Source: Sphingomonas adhaesiva
GTDB taxonomy: Bacteria; Pseudomonadota; Alphaproteobacteria; Sphingomonadales; Sphingomonadaceae
Reading direction: 5' to 3'
DNA length: 64,000 bases
Assembly: GCF_036946125.1 (NCBI RefSeq)
Contig: NZ_JAQIJT010000001.1
Span: forward strand, 513,501 to 577,500
Both the position numbers and the translations under genes were made by a program. This document shows, one piece after another, positions 26,904-35,865 of this stretch. Positions within the stretch are counted from its first letter, which is position 1, and each line of letters opens with the position of its first letter. The notes under the pieces are model-generated. The model saw only the letters and a list, made by a program, of their open reading frames with translations, ran no database searches and had not been told where the DNA came from.

Positions 26904-28192
26904 GCCGAGATCGCCCGGCCGGTGGAGGCGGCGACGAGGTCGTCACCCTGTTCGCGGGCGCGGGCGAGCCGGTAGCGCAGCGTGCGCTCCGAAATGCCCA
27001 GCCGGCGCGCGGTCTCGACCCGGCTGCCGCCGCAGGCGGCCAGCGTTTCGCGGATCGCGGCGAATTCGGACAGCTGGACGACCTGGCCCAGCGTCGCATC
27101 CTCGTTCGCCGCCGCGCCGACCGACGGCGCCGGACCTGCAGCGATCCGGGGTGCGACGGGACGATCGAAGACGATGTGGCCGGCCTCGATCGTGTCGCCG
27201 CCCGCGAACAGCAGCGCGCGCTGGATCACGTTCTCCAGCTCGCGGACGTTGCCGGGCCAGTCGTGCGCGACCAGCGTCGCGATCGCGGCATCGGACGGCC
27301 ACGGCACGGTGGGGCGGTTGCCGGCGTGGCGCAGGATCATCGTCGCGGCGAGCGCCGGGATGTCCTGCGGCCGGTCGGCCAGCGCCTTGGTGGTCAGCGG
27401 GAACACCGACAGGCGGTAGTAGAGGTCGGCGCGGAACCGGCCCGCGGCGACTTCGGCCTGAAGGTCGCGGTTGGCGCAGGCGATGACGCGGACGTCGACC
27501 GGCTGCGGCATGGTCGCGCCGATCGGCACCACCTCGCGCTCCTGCAGGACGCGCAGCAGCTTGGCCTGGAGGTTGAGCGGCATCTCCGCGATCTCGTCCA
27601 GCAGCAGCGTGCCGCCATCGGCGGCGCGGAAGAAGCCTTCGCCGCCCGACGAGGCGCCGGTGAACGCGCCCTTCTGGTGGCCGAACAGCATCGCCTCCAG
27701 CATCGTCTCGGGCAGCGCGGCGCAGTTGATCGCCACGAACGGACCATCGCGGCGCGAGGAGTTCAGGTGGATGGTGCGCGCCAGCACTTCCTTGCCGGTG
27801 CCGGTGGGACCGTTGACCAGGACGGTGATGTCGGCCTGCGCGACCCGCTCGGCGAGCGCCAGCAGCGCCAGCGATTCGGGATCGGCGGCGGTGGGCAGCG
27901 CCGGCCCGCCGACCAGTGCGCGGGCGAAGGCGTTGCCGACCGCGGCATCGGCGTGGCCGTAGGCGATTCGCGCCGGCTGCCCGTCGCGGAAGGGGATGAC
28001 CTCGCGTCCGGCGGAACCCAGGATCACGGTGCGGGCGGGCACGGTCATCGACTCGCCTTGCGCCACCAGGAAGGTCGTTCCCGGCTGTGCGCGGGCGCCT
28101 GCTGGCTGAACCGAAAAGCCCTGCGCGCGCAGCGAGGAAACGAGCGTCAGGTGCGCCTGCTCCACGGTGGCCGTTGGGGTGATCGATCGCAT
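26900..28192 (-). CDS. Sigma-54-dependent flagellar transcription activator (FleQ/FlbD type)
   Basis: A 430-residue enhancer-binding protein. The AAA+ domain has Walker A GPTGTGKE (128-135), the sigma-54 contact loop GAFTGA (175-180) and Walker B TLLLDE (195-200). A Fis-type helix-turn-helix is at the C-terminus (about 390-420, [25 protein letters not shown]). The first 100 residues are not an obvious receiver domain and no phosphorylatable Asp pattern is seen, so activity may be set by a partner protein, as FliX does for FlbD in Caulobacter, rather than by phosphorylation. It is the first gene of the fliE-F-G-H-I-J operon and is the natural activator of the sigma-54 sites at flgB, fliK and the flhA operon. 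Confidence 0.9.
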   Translation of the reverse strand: MRSITPTATVEQAHLTLVSSLRAQGFSVQPAGARAQPGTTFLVAQGESMTVPARTVILGSAGREVIPFRDGQPARIAYGHADAAVGNAFARALVGGPALPTAADPESLALLALAERVAQADITVLVNGPTGTGKEVLARTIHLNSSRRDGPFVAINCAALPETMLEAMLFGHQKGAFTGASSGGEGFFRAADGGTLLLDEIAEMPLNLQAKLLRVLQEREVVPIGATMPQPVDVRVIACANRDLQAEVAAGRFRADLYYRLSVFPLTTKALADRPQDIPALAATMILRHAGNRPTVPWPSDAAIATLVAHDWPGNVRELENVIQRALLFAGGDTIEAGHIVFDRPVAPRIAAGPAPSVGAAANEDATLGQVVQLSEFAAIRETLAACGGSRVETARRLGISERTLRYRLARAREQGDDLVAASTGRAISA

Positions 28193-28384
28193 GTCCGGTA
28201 CGTCCCTTCAGTGTCGAGGGCCGGAATGCGCCCGAAATGGTTAACGCGCGGTATCATTGCCGCCCGACCGGCAGATTTTTTCCGGGCGCGCGTGGCCGCG
28301 TGTCCTGCGGGCTCGCGCGCGCGCGAGCGTCCCTCTGCATGCGCGGCGATGCGGGACCGCCGCCCGCCCGGCACAATTTGTCGC

Positions 28385-28411
28385 TTAAGCCCGGCACGAA
28401 TCGGCCGTTCA
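28385..28411 (+). promoter_or_regulatory. FliA-type promoter of flagellin gene 1
   Basis: TTAA (28385-28388), 15 bases, GCCGTTCA (28404-28411). Same spacing as upstream of flagellin genes 2 and 3. The rest of 28193-28486, between the divergent regulator and flagellin genes, shows no other recognisable element. Confidence 0.7.
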
Positions 28412-28486
28412 TGGGGGCAACCGCACGGCCATCCGCTTCGGCGAAGAGGGACGGCGGGTCTGGGCCGTGACGATGGAGACCACGAC

Positions 28487-29335
28487 ATGACGGTGATCGC
28501 TTCGAATACCTCGGCGCTTCGCGCCACCAATGCGTCGGCTTCCGCCGGCAAGATGCTGTCGACCGCGATGGAGCGGCTGTCGACCGGCAAGCGCATCAAC
28601 TCCGCGAAGGACGACGCCGCGGGCCTCGCGATCTCGGCGTCGATGACGTCGCAGATCCGCGGCATGGCGCAGGGCGTGCGCAACGCCAACGACGGCATCT
28701 CGATGGCGCAGACCGCGGAAGGCGCGCTGGACGAGGTCAACAACATGCTCCAGCGCATGCGCGAGCTGACCGTCCAGGCCGCCAACGGCACGTACGGCGC
28801 GTCGGACCTGACCAACATCAAGAGCGAGATGACCGCGCTGGCGGGCCAGATCGACGGCGTGATGGACAATACGCAGTTCAACGGCGTGGCGCTGTTCCCG
28901 TCGTCGGCCGCGACGAAGACGATCCAGGCCGGTGCCGAGGGCGCCGATGCGATCAGCATGTCGCTGGTCGCGCCGACGCTGACCGGCGTGGTGAGCGCTG
29001 CGGGTGCATCGGTCATCGACGTGACGGTCGCGGCGAGCGCCGGCCCGCCGTCGGACACCTGGGCCGACCGCATCAACGCGTTCGATACCGCGATCGGCAA
29101 CGTCTCGACCGCGCGCGCGAACCTGGGCGCGGTGCAGAACCGGCTGGAATCGGCGGTCAACAACATGACCACCAACATGACCAACCTGAGCGACGCGCGC
29201 AGCCGGATCGAGGATGCGGACTTCTCGACCGAGACGACCGCGCTCGCCAAGGCGCAGATCCTGAACCAGGCGTCGACCGCGATGCTGGCGCAGGCCAACC
29301 AGTCGCAGCAGGGCGTGCTCAAGCTGCTCCAGTAA
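28487..29335 (+). CDS. Flagellin 1
   Basis: A 282-residue flagellin, the subunit of the filament. The N-terminal D0/D1 helices ([22 protein letters not shown], then [21 protein letters not shown]) and the C-terminal D1/D0 helices ([15 protein letters not shown] to [11 protein letters not shown]) are complete. The surface domain between about residues 165 and 200 is only a short variable loop, so this is a small flagellin. The start is fixed by homology and by GGAG upstream. It has its own FliA-type promoter and a hairpin terminator, so it is a single-gene unit. It is the first of three tandem paralogues. Confidence 0.96.
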   Translation: MTVIASNTSALRATNASASAGKMLSTAMERLSTGKRINSAKDDAAGLAISASMTSQIRGMAQGVRNANDGISMAQTAEGALDEVNNMLQRMRELTVQAANGTYGASDLTNIKSEMTALAGQIDGVMDNTQFNGVALFPSSAATKTIQAGAEGADAISMSLVAPTLTGVVSAAGASVIDVTVAASAGPPSDTWADRINAFDTAIGNVSTARANLGAVQNRLESAVNNMTTNMTNLSDARSRIEDADFSTETTALAKAQILNQASTAMLAQANQSQQGVLKLLQ

Positions 29336-29412
29336 CCCCGCATCCCGGACGGTTTCGTCCGCCGCGTGGCACCGGGCCCCCCGCTATCGACGGGGCCGCG
29401 CCGGACAATGGG

Positions 29413-29445
29413 CCCCGCCGATCCACGCGATCGGCGGGGTCTTTT
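29413..29445 (+). terminator. Terminator after flagellin gene 1
   Basis: Hairpin CCCCGCCGAT-CCACGCG-ATCGGCGGGG (29413-29439) followed by TCTTTT. Confidence 0.9.
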
Positions 29446-29512
29446 CGTATCCGGTGATCCCACGGCCCGCGCCAAATCGGGTATCCGGGACGGCTCGTGC
29501 GGCATTAACCGC

Positions 29513-29539
29513 TTAAGTTCGTCCGAAAGCGGTCGTTTT
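29513..29539 (+). promoter_or_regulatory. FliA-type promoter of flagellin gene 2
   Basis: TTAA (29513-29516), 15 bases, GTCGTTTT (29532-29539), followed by a CAGGGCAGCGACAGACCG leader similar to that of gene 3. Confidence 0.75.
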
Positions 29540-29604
29540 GCAGGGCAGCGACAGACCGACGCCAAGGGGGGCGGCGGCGACGCAGCAACCCAATGGAGGT
29601 CATC

Positions 29605-30477
29605 ATGACCGTTATCGCTTCCAATACTTCGGCGCTGCGCGCCACGAACGCGTCCACGACCGCCGGCAAGATGCTGTCGAGCGCGATGGAGCGGCTGTCG
29701 ACCGGCAAGCGCATCAATTCGGCGAAGGACGATGCCGCCGGCCTCGCGATTTCGGCGTCGATGACGTCGCAGATCCGCGGCATGTCGCAGGGTATCCGCA
29801 ACGCCAACGACGGCATCTCGATGGCGCAGACCGCCGAAGGCGCGCTGGACGAGGTCGCCAACATGCTCCAGCGCATGCGCGAACTGACCGTCCAGGCCGC
29901 CAACGGCACCTATGGCTCGACGGATCTGACCAACATCAAGAGCGAAATGGATCAGCTCGCGAAGCAGGTCGACGGCGTGATGACCAACACGCAGTTCAAC
30001 GGCGTGGCGCTGTTCCCGACGTCGGCCGCGACGAAGACGATCCAGGCCGGTGCCGAGGGCGCGGACGCGATCAGCATGTCGCTCCAGGTGCCCGCGATCA
30101 CGACCGCCGTCACCGCGGCGGTCCCGTATTCCGCCGGCCCGCCCGCGGTGCCCGCGGTCGCGGCCTTCTCGACGGTCGACGTGACCGCCGGGTCGCCGAA
30201 CTGGACCAACAACATCAACGCGTTCGACACGGCGATCAGCAACGTCTCGACCGCGCGCGCGAACCTGGGCGCGGTGCAGAACCGTCTGGAATCGGCGGTC
30301 AACAACCTGACCACCAACATGACCAACCTGACCGACGCGCGCAGCCGGATCCAGGATGCCGACTTCTCGACCGAGACGACCTCGCTCGCCAAGGCGCAGA
30401 TCCTGAGCCAGGCGTCGACCGCGATGCTGGCGCAGGCCAACCAGTCGCAGCAGGGCGTGCTCAAGCTGCTCCAGTAA
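29605..30477 (+). CDS. Flagellin 2
   Basis: A 290-residue flagellin, nearly identical to its neighbours in the N-terminal 155 and C-terminal 75 residues. It is set apart by a variable centre (about 156-210) with [17 protein letters not shown] and by TTAGKMLSS near the N-terminus. ATG 29605 is used rather than the in-frame ATG at 29593, since GGAGG lies just upstream of 29605 and the conserved MTVIASNT start follows. It has its own FliA-type promoter and terminator. Confidence 0.96.
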   Translation: MTVIASNTSALRATNASTTAGKMLSSAMERLSTGKRINSAKDDAAGLAISASMTSQIRGMSQGIRNANDGISMAQTAEGALDEVANMLQRMRELTVQAANGTYGSTDLTNIKSEMDQLAKQVDGVMTNTQFNGVALFPTSAATKTIQAGAEGADAISMSLQVPAITTAVTAAVPYSAGPPAVPAVAAFSTVDVTAGSPNWTNNINAFDTAISNVSTARANLGAVQNRLESAVNNLTTNMTNLTDARSRIQDADFSTETTSLAKAQILSQASTAMLAQANQSQQGVLKLLQ

Positions 30478-30487
30478 TGCCCGCACC

Positions 30488-30515
30488 GGCGGCGCCCGCG
30501 GGCGCCGCCGTTTTT
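30488..30515 (+). terminator. Terminator after flagellin gene 2
   Basis: Perfect GC-rich palindrome GGCGGCGCCCG-CGGGCGCCGCC (30488-30509), then G and five T (30511-30515). Confidence 0.9.
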
Positions 30516-30538
30516 GCGTCGGCGCTTTGAAATAGTGC

Positions 30539-30565
30539 TTAAAGATCGCCGCGGGCGGTCGTTTC
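30539..30565 (+). promoter_or_regulatory. FliA-type promoter of flagellin gene 3
   Basis: TTAA (30539-30542), 15 bases, GTCGTTTC (30558-30565). The spacer AAGATCGCCG is shared with the fliD promoter. Confidence 0.75.
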
Positions 30566-30624
30566 TCCAGGCAGCGACGGACCGCACGGGCGGCAGACGC
30601 GCAGCACTCTTTGGGAGTTCACCC

Positions 30625-31476
30625 ATGACCGTAATCGCTTCCAACACCGCGGCGCTGCGCGCCACCAACGCGTCGGCCTCCGCCGGCAAGATGCTGTCGA
30701 CCGCGATGGAGCGGCTGTCGACCGGCAAGCGCATCAATTCGGCGAAGGACGACGCCGCAGGCCTCGCGATCTCGGCGTCGATGACGTCGCAGATCCGCGG
30801 CATGGCGCAGGGCGTGCGCAACGCCAACGACGGCATCTCGATGGCGCAGACCGCGGAAGGCGCGCTGGACGAGGTCAACAACATGCTCCAGCGCATGCGC
30901 GAGCTGACCGTCCAGGCGGGCAACGGCACCTATGGCTCGTCCGACCTGACCAACATCAAGAGCGAAATGGATCAGCTCGCCAAGCAGATCGACGGCGTGA
31001 TGAGCAACACGCAGTTCAACGGCGTGGCGCTGTTCCCGTCGTCGGCCGCGACGAAGTCGATCCAGGCCGGTGCCGAGGGCGCCGATGCGATCTCGCTGTC
31101 GCTGGTCGCCCCGACGCTGACCTCCGCGGTCAGCCCCGCGTCCGCCGGCCCGCCCGCGCTGCCCGTCCGCTCGGCGGTCGACGTGACCACGGCCAGCGAC
31201 TTCACCGTTGCCATCAATGCGTTCGATACCGCGATCGGCAACGTCTCGACCGCGCGCGCGAACCTGGGCGCGGTGCAGAACCGGCTGGAATCGGCGGTCA
31301 ACAACATGACCACCAACATGACCAACCTGAGCGATGCGCGCAGCCGGATCGAGGATGCGGACTTCTCGACCGAGACGACCGCGCTCGCCAAGGCGCAGAT
31401 CCTGAACCAGGCGTCGACCGCGATGCTGGCGCAGGCCAACCAGTCGCAGCAGGGCGTGCTCAAGCTGCTCGGCTAA
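30625..31476 (+). CDS. Flagellin 3
   Basis: A 283-residue flagellin, the third tandem copy. N- and C-terminal polymerisation domains match copies 1 and 2 almost residue for residue. The central part (about 160-200, [20 protein letters not shown]) differs, and it ends LLG rather than LLQ. GGGAG precedes the ATG at 30625. It has its own FliA-type promoter and a T-rich terminator. Which copy supplies most of the filament cannot be told from sequence. Confidence 0.96.
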   Translation: MTVIASNTAALRATNASASAGKMLSTAMERLSTGKRINSAKDDAAGLAISASMTSQIRGMAQGVRNANDGISMAQTAEGALDEVNNMLQRMRELTVQAGNGTYGSSDLTNIKSEMDQLAKQIDGVMSNTQFNGVALFPSSAATKSIQAGAEGADAISLSLVAPTLTSAVSPASAGPPALPVRSAVDVTTASDFTVAINAFDTAIGNVSTARANLGAVQNRLESAVNNMTTNMTNLSDARSRIEDADFSTETTALAKAQILNQASTAMLAQANQSQQGVLKLLG

Positions 31477-31504
31477 GCGCGACACGACTTGGGGGCATGA
31501 CAAA

Positions 31505-31538
31505 CCCCGGCGGTCCATCAAGGATCGCCGGGGTTTTT
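31505..31538 (+). terminator. Terminator after flagellin gene 3
   Basis: Hairpin with arms CCCCGGCGGTCC (31505-31516) and GGATCGCCGGGG (31522-31533), followed by five T. Confidence 0.92.
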
Positions 31539-31617
31539 CGTGTGTGGTGCGCATCCCGAACACCGTGCGCTGTGATTCCGGCCTTGAGCGGGACCGTTGC
31601 GAAAGTGCCCGCCGTCC

Positions 31618-31794
31618 TCCTGCGCAGGCAGGAGCCCAAGGCCAGGCAGAACAACGCCTCGTGGGACCTGCAACCCTGGGCTCCTGCCTGCGCAGGAGCA
31701 CGGTGTTGCCCTTCGCGAAGGTCCGGTCTTGAGCCGGGTCCCGCTGTTATATCGCTGTTACGAATGAAGCGGGACCCCGGATCACGGCCGGGGT
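31618..31794. repeat. Intergenic repeat cluster between flagellin 3 and the acidic ORF
   Basis: The 343-base gap 31477-31819 holds the flagellin terminator, then a hairpin with perfect 21-base arms (31618-31638 and 31677-31697, TCCTGCGCAGGCAGGAGCCC type) and an ACCCCGG...CCGGGGT hairpin (31774-31794). Single arms of related motifs (GCCTTGAGCGGGACC, GTCTTGAGCCGGGTCCC) lie between. No gene is seen here. Confidence 0.75.
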
Positions 31795-31819
31795 GACGGG
31801 GACGCAAGGACGCTTCCCA

Positions 31820-32014
31820 TCACTCCCCGCCCTGGACGGTCAGGTCGTCGACGGTATCGGGATCGTCGGCGGTCGCCTCGGCGCCATCTTCCACCTCACC
31901 GATGGCGAGCCCGTCGGGGGTCGCCGGCAGCTCGTCCGGATGGCGCAAGGGTTCGCCGCTGGCGTCGGTGTGCTCCAGCGGCGTTTCGTCGTCGTCGGTA
32001 CGGCGGTCGGTCAT
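31820..32014 (-). CDS. Small acidic protein of unknown function downstream of fliA
   Basis: A 64-residue, very acidic protein (many Asp and Glu, e.g. TDRRTDDDETPLEHTD and ATADDPDTVDDLTV) with no membrane segment or known domain. It is accepted as a likely gene because GGGAG is well placed upstream of the ATG, it follows fliA by 40 bases on the same strand, and no better frame overlaps it. Being last in the transglycosylase-flhA-fliA operon, it may have a role linked to the flagellum, but nothing in its sequence shows what. It could also be a chance frame. Confidence 0.5.
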   Translation of the reverse strand: MTDRRTDDDETPLEHTDASGEPLRHPDELPATPDGLAIGEVEDGAEATADDPDTVDDLTVQGGE

Positions 32015-32054
32015 GATGTGTCTCCCGGCATTGGCACGGGAGAACGCGCGAGCG

Positions 32055-32801
32055 TCAGCTGCGCTGCATCGCCTTCTTCAGCCGGGCGTGCGCGGCGGAC
32101 TTGATCTGGCATACGCGCGCGGCGCCGACGCCCAGCACCTCGCCGATCTCCTCCAGGTTCAGTTCCTCGACGTGATACAGCTGGATCACCATCTGCTCGC
32201 GCTCGGGCAGGCTGGCGATCGCGGCGATCAGGCGGTCGCGCGTCTGCGCTTCCGACAATTGCTCGAACGCATCGGGCGTGTCGCTGGCGAACCAGGGCTG
32301 GTCGTCGGCATAAACTTCGTCGATCGATTCGTACTTCACCGCGTCCGCGGCGGCATAGTCGGTACGCAGCTTCTCGGGCGTCAGCCCCATATGCTCCGCC
32401 AGCTCGCGATCGGTCGGCGCGCGGTGCAGCGCGCCCGACAGCTGGTTGACCGCGCGCGAATATTCGCGCCGCCGCCGGATCGCCCCGCGCGTCATCGCGG
32501 CGTGCCGGCGCAGCTCGTCGATCATCGCGCCGCGCAGGCGGGTGACCAGATATTGCTTCAGCGTCACCGCGCCGCGATCCTCGAACGAGGCCACCGCCTC
32601 GACCAGCGCGACCAGGCCGACCTGGACCAGGTCCTCCACCTCGATCGCGGTGGAGACCGAGCCGTGGACGTGCCACGCCAGCCGCCGGACGAGCGGCAGG
32701 TGCTCGCGCACCAGCGCATTCTCGTCGCGTGCGCGCGGGCGCGGGGAATAGGTGAGCGGGGTGGCCGCGGCGAAGGTGCCGCGCATCGGTTCCGCGCTCA
32801 T
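32055..32801 (-). CDS. fliA: Flagellar RNA polymerase sigma factor FliA (sigma-28)
   Basis: A 248-residue sigma-70 family factor of the FliA type. Region 2 is LVRRLAWHVHGSVSTAIEVEDLVQVGLVALVEAV with RLRGAMIDELR after it. Region 3 is APTDRELAEHMGLTPEKL, and region 4 is LPEREQMVIQLYHVEELNLEEIGEVLGV followed by RVCQIKSAAHARL. It should direct late flagellar transcription from the TTAA/TAAA-N15-GYCGTT motifs found before the flagellin genes, fliD and flgM. Its ATG overlaps the flhA stop (ATGA). flhF and flhG, often found between flhA and fliA in polar flagellates, are absent. Confidence 0.95.
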   Translation of the reverse strand: MSAEPMRGTFAAATPLTYSPRPRARDENALVREHLPLVRRLAWHVHGSVSTAIEVEDLVQVGLVALVEAVASFEDRGAVTLKQYLVTRLRGAMIDELRRHAAMTRGAIRRRREYSRAVNQLSGALHRAPTDRELAEHMGLTPEKLRTDYAAADAVKYESIDEVYADDQPWFASDTPDAFEQLSEAQTRDRLIAAIASLPEREQMVIQLYHVEELNLEEIGEVLGVGAARVCQIKSAAHARLKKAMQRS

Positions 32802-34858
32802 GCCGCCAGCGCCTGCTGCTGGTGGCCGCCGATGATGGCGACGACCTCGACGGGCTTGTCCTCTGGGACTTCGAAGAAGCTCATGACAGGGGTATCCGGA
32901 AGAACGGTGCGGACGAGTTTGCGGATCGCGACGCGGATCGCGGGCTGGACGACCAGCGCGAACGGCTTCGCTTCCGCGATGAGCGGCTGGGCCGCATCTT
33001 GGAGCGCGTCGACGATGCGGCGGCCCAGTTCGGGTTCGATGACGTGGCGGCCGGGGTCGTTGCGCATGGCCTGCCCCAGCAGCTGCTCCAGCCCACCCTC
33101 CAGCGTCATGACGCGCAGCGGCTCGCGCACGCCGGCGAGGCGGGAGATGATGAGCGGACCCAGTTCGGGGCGGATCAGCTCGATCAGCTCGAACGGGTCG
33201 TGGGTACGCGTCGACGCGACCGAGATGGCAGCGGCGATGCGGCGGAATTCCTTGAGCGGGATGCCTTCGTTCAGCAGCCCCTTGAGCACCGCGGTCAGCG
33301 CGGTCAGCGGCAGCGGGGCCAGCGCGGCGACCAGCTGCGGCGAGCGCTCCTTCAGCCCGTCGAGCAGCGCCTGCACCTCGTCGGCGCCCAGCAGGTCGGC
33401 GGCGTTGGCGCCCAGCGCATGGTTCAGGTGCGTCGCGATGACGGTGCCCGAATCCACCACCAGATAGCCCTGGCCGGTCGCGGCATCGGCATCGCCGGTG
33501 GAGATCCAGGTCGCGTCGAGGCCGAAGGTCGGATCCTTCGCCTTCTTGCCGATCAGCTCGCCGAAGCCCTGCCCGGTGTCGAGCGCCAGCATCTCGTCGG
33601 GCGAGACCTGATCCTCTCCCACGCACACCCCGCCCAGCATCAGGCGATAGGTATAGGGGGCCAGGTTGATGTCGTCGCGCACGCGCACCTGCGGCACCAC
33701 GAAGCCGAGCTCCTTCGACAGCTGTCGGCGTACGCCGGTGATGCGCCCCATCAGCGGCGCGCCGCGGCGTTCGTCGACCAGCGGGACCAGGCCATAGCCG
33801 ACGTCCAGGTTGACCATCATCTGCTCGGTCACCTCGTCCCACGCGATCTTCGACGGATCGGGGGTCTCGACCTCGACGGGCGCCTCGACGATCACCGGGC
33901 GCTTCGCGGCCTTGTGCATCCGCCAGGCGGCATAGCCCGCGCCCGCCGCCATCGGCAGGATGATGACATGCGGCATGCCCGGCAGCAATCCGATCAGCGT
34001 CAGGATCGCGGCGACCGGGGTCCAGGTGCGCGCCGAGCCGAACTGGCTGCCGATCTGGCCGGCGAGGTCCTTCTCGGACTTCACGCGGGTGACGATCGCG
34101 GCGGCGGCGATGGAGAGCAGCAGCGCCGGCACCTGCGCGACGAGCGCGTCGCCGATCGCGAGCATCGTATAGGTCTGCGCCGCCTTGCCGATCGCCAGGC
34201 CGTGGCTGACCGGGCCCAGGATCAGGCCGCCGACGATGTTGGCGGCCAGGATCAGCAGGCCGGCGACCGCATCGCCCTTCACGAACTTTGACGAACCGTC
34301 CATCGAGCCGTAGAATTCGGCCTCGGTCGCGACGTCGACGCGACGCTGCTTGGCCTCGTCGGGGGTGATGAGGCCGGCGTTAAGATCGGCATCGATCGCC
34401 ATCTGCTTGCCGGGCAGCGCGTCGAGGGTGAAGCGCGCCGACACCTCGGACACGCGTCCCGCGCCCTTGGTGACCACGATCAGGTTGATGATGACGATGA
34501 TCGCGAAGACGAACAGGCCGACGACATAGTCGCCGCCGATCACGAACGATCCGAACGCCTCGATCACATGCCCCGCCGCGGCGGAGCCGGTGTGGCCGTG
34601 GACCAGCACGACGCGGGTGGAGGCGACGTTCAGGCCGAGCCGGAACAGCGTCGCGAACAGCAGCACGGTGGGGAAGGAGGAGAAGTCGAGCGGCTTCTCC
34701 GCGTTCAGCGCCACCATCAGCACCGCGAGGCTGATGGTGATGTTCATGATGAAGAAGATGTCGAGCAGCGCCGGCGGGATCGGCACCACCATCAGCACGA
34801 CCAGCAGCAGGATCGCGGCGGGAAGTGCTGCCTGGCGCGCGGAGGAGAACAGCCTCAT
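32798..34858 (-). CDS. flhA: Flagellar export gate protein FlhA
   Basis: A 686-residue protein. About eight membrane segments fill the N-terminal 320 residues, including the FHIPEP-family signature region (VVTKGAGRVSEVSARFTLDALPGKQMAIDADLNAG, with proton-relevant Asp residues). The C-terminal cytoplasmic domain forms the nonameric ring that docks substrate-chaperone complexes. FlhA powers export with the proton motive force. It follows the transglycosylase gene by 4 bases and overlaps fliA. Confidence 0.97.
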   Translation of the reverse strand: MRLFSSARQAALPAAILLLVVLMVVPIPPALLDIFFIMNITISLAVLMVALNAEKPLDFSSFPTVLLFATLFRLGLNVASTRVVLVHGHTGSAAAGHVIEAFGSFVIGGDYVVGLFVFAIIVIINLIVVTKGAGRVSEVSARFTLDALPGKQMAIDADLNAGLITPDEAKQRRVDVATEAEFYGSMDGSSKFVKGDAVAGLLILAANIVGGLILGPVSHGLAIGKAAQTYTMLAIGDALVAQVPALLLSIAAAAIVTRVKSEKDLAGQIGSQFGSARTWTPVAAILTLIGLLPGMPHVIILPMAAGAGYAAWRMHKAAKRPVIVEAPVEVETPDPSKIAWDEVTEQMMVNLDVGYGLVPLVDERRGAPLMGRITGVRRQLSKELGFVVPQVRVRDDINLAPYTYRLMLGGVCVGEDQVSPDEMLALDTGQGFGELIGKKAKDPTFGLDATWISTGDADAATGQGYLVVDSGTVIATHLNHALGANAADLLGADEVQALLDGLKERSPQLVAALAPLPLTALTAVLKGLLNEGIPLKEFRRIAAAISVASTRTHDPFELIELIRPELGPLIISRLAGVREPLRVMTLEGGLEQLLGQAMRNDPGRHVIEPELGRRIVDALQDAAQPLIAEAKPFALVVQPAIRVAIRKLVRTVLPDTPVMSFFEVPEDKPVEVVAIIGGHQQQALAA

Positions 34859-34862
34859 CGCC

Positions 34863-35705
34863 TCAGCCCCCCATGCTCGCGAGCATCATATAGGCGAGCT
34901 TCGCATTGTTGGGCGACGGGCGCAGCAGGTTCGCCTGGTTGCCGCGCAGCTGGCCGAGCGTCGATTGCGCCCAGCCGAGCGCGTCCTTCGCGCTCTCGCC
35001 GGAGCCGGTGACGACGGTGGCGTCGTCGCCCATCGCCAGCGCCTGTGCGGCGAATTGCATCGCGGACGATGTATTGGCGGCGGCGGTTTCGTTCGCCGTG
35101 CCCAGCTTGCCCGCGAAGCGGTTGTAGACCTCCGCGAGCGAGCGGGCGGAGCCGTCGCGCTCGAAGAAGACGTTGCGGTTGGCGCGCGCGGCGGCGGGGA
35201 AGATCGCGGCCGCGCTGCGATCCGGATCGTTCTTCATCGCGGTCAGGAAGGTGCGTGCACCGGCCAGGCCCAGGAAGTGCGCCATATACAGATCGGTGCC
35301 GGTCGCCTCGCGCCCGGTCGACGCCTCGATCGCGCCCTTGTTGTCGCTGGCATGCTCCGCCGCCATCAGCGAGGCGGCGTCGGGATCGTTGCGCAGGCCG
35401 AGCACCTGCGCGCGGTTGCCGCCGGTGACGGTGTAGCGCCCCGACGGCGTCCGCTGGATGCTGTCCGCGGCCCAGCCGAGCCCGTGCTCGCTGCCATGCT
35501 TCTTCACCACCGCCAGCCAGCTCTGCTCGACGAACTGGTACAGGCCCGAGGCGGAGGAGGTGCCGGCACGCGCATTGGCGTTCAGCCCGCTCTCCAATTT
35601 GGCCTGGCCCATCAGATAGTCGAAGTCGACGCCGGTGCGCGCCGCGGCACGCTGGATCGCGGACGTGATGCGCTGGGTGGCAGGCGTGATCGCGGAAACG
35701 GTCAT
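34863..35705 (-). CDS. Flagellum-linked lytic transglycosylase (SLT domain)
   Basis: A 280-residue protein with an N-terminal SLT-type lysozyme-like domain: FDYLMGQAKLESGLNANAR gives catalytic Glu38, followed by SASGLYQFVEQSWLAVV. No signal peptide is visible, so it may be exported through the flagellar apparatus. It most likely opens peptidoglycan for the rod. This complements the flgJ gene at 44738, which has only the rod-binding domain; separate enzymes of this kind (SltF) are known in alphaproteobacteria. A sigma-54 type promoter lies 13-28 bases before the ATG, which would leave an almost leaderless mRNA. Confidence 0.82.
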   Translation of the reverse strand: MTVSAITPATQRITSAIQRAAARTGVDFDYLMGQAKLESGLNANARAGTSSASGLYQFVEQSWLAVVKKHGSEHGLGWAADSIQRTPSGRYTVTGGNRAQVLGLRNDPDAASLMAAEHASDNKGAIEASTGREATGTDLYMAHFLGLAGARTFLTAMKNDPDRSAAAIFPAAARANRNVFFERDGSARSLAEVYNRFAGKLGTANETAAANTSSAMQFAAQALAMGDDATVVTGSGESAKDALGWAQSTLGQLRGNQANLLRPSPNNAKLAYMMLASMGG

Positions 35706-35717
35706 ACCGTCACGATC

Positions 35718-35733
35718 AGCAAGAGGCGTGCCA
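35718..35733 (-). promoter_or_regulatory. Sigma-54 promoter of the transglycosylase-flhA-fliA operon
   Basis: On the minus strand TGGCACGCCTCTTGCT fits the sigma-54 consensus (TGGCACGNNNNTTGCW) at every defined position. Counting 12 bases from the -12 C puts the transcript start about 2-3 bases before the ATG at 35705. Confidence 0.85.
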
Positions 35734-35758
35734 TTTCTTCGTGGGCCTCACGGCCGAA

Positions 35759-35844
35759 AGCGGCACCGGCCCGCTCCCCCACCCCACCTCCCATGCCATG
35801 ATACTGACGTGGGAGGTGGGGCGGGGGAGCGGGCCGGTGCCGCT
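35759..35844. repeat. Long hairpin (35-bp arms) between flgN and the transglycosylase gene
   Basis: Arms 35759-35793 and 35810-35844 are complementary at 34 of 35 positions, the exception being a G-T pair, with a 16-base loop. It lies 21 bases after the flgN stop, on the flgN transcript, and upstream of the sigma-54 promoter of the next operon. It could terminate flgMN transcription or be a small non-autonomous mobile element. Confidence 0.85.
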
Positions 35845-35865
35845 CATGCGCGTCAGTGCATCGAA

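Noticed and set aside
28360..28410. Sigma-54 promoter before flagellin gene 1 (GGCAC occurs twice there)
   Set aside because: The distances from GG to GC are 13 and 11 bases instead of 12, and the same region contains a well-spaced FliA-type motif shared with the other flagellin genes.
28147..30486. A 779-codon minus-strand open frame opposite flagellin genes 1 and 2
   Set aside because: It runs antisense through two flagellin genes and their terminator and intergenic region; it arises from codon bias in the flagellins.
35759..35844. Long hairpin as a tRNA or riboswitch
   Set aside because: It is one uninterrupted stem with a small loop, lacking any cloverleaf or known aptamer pattern.
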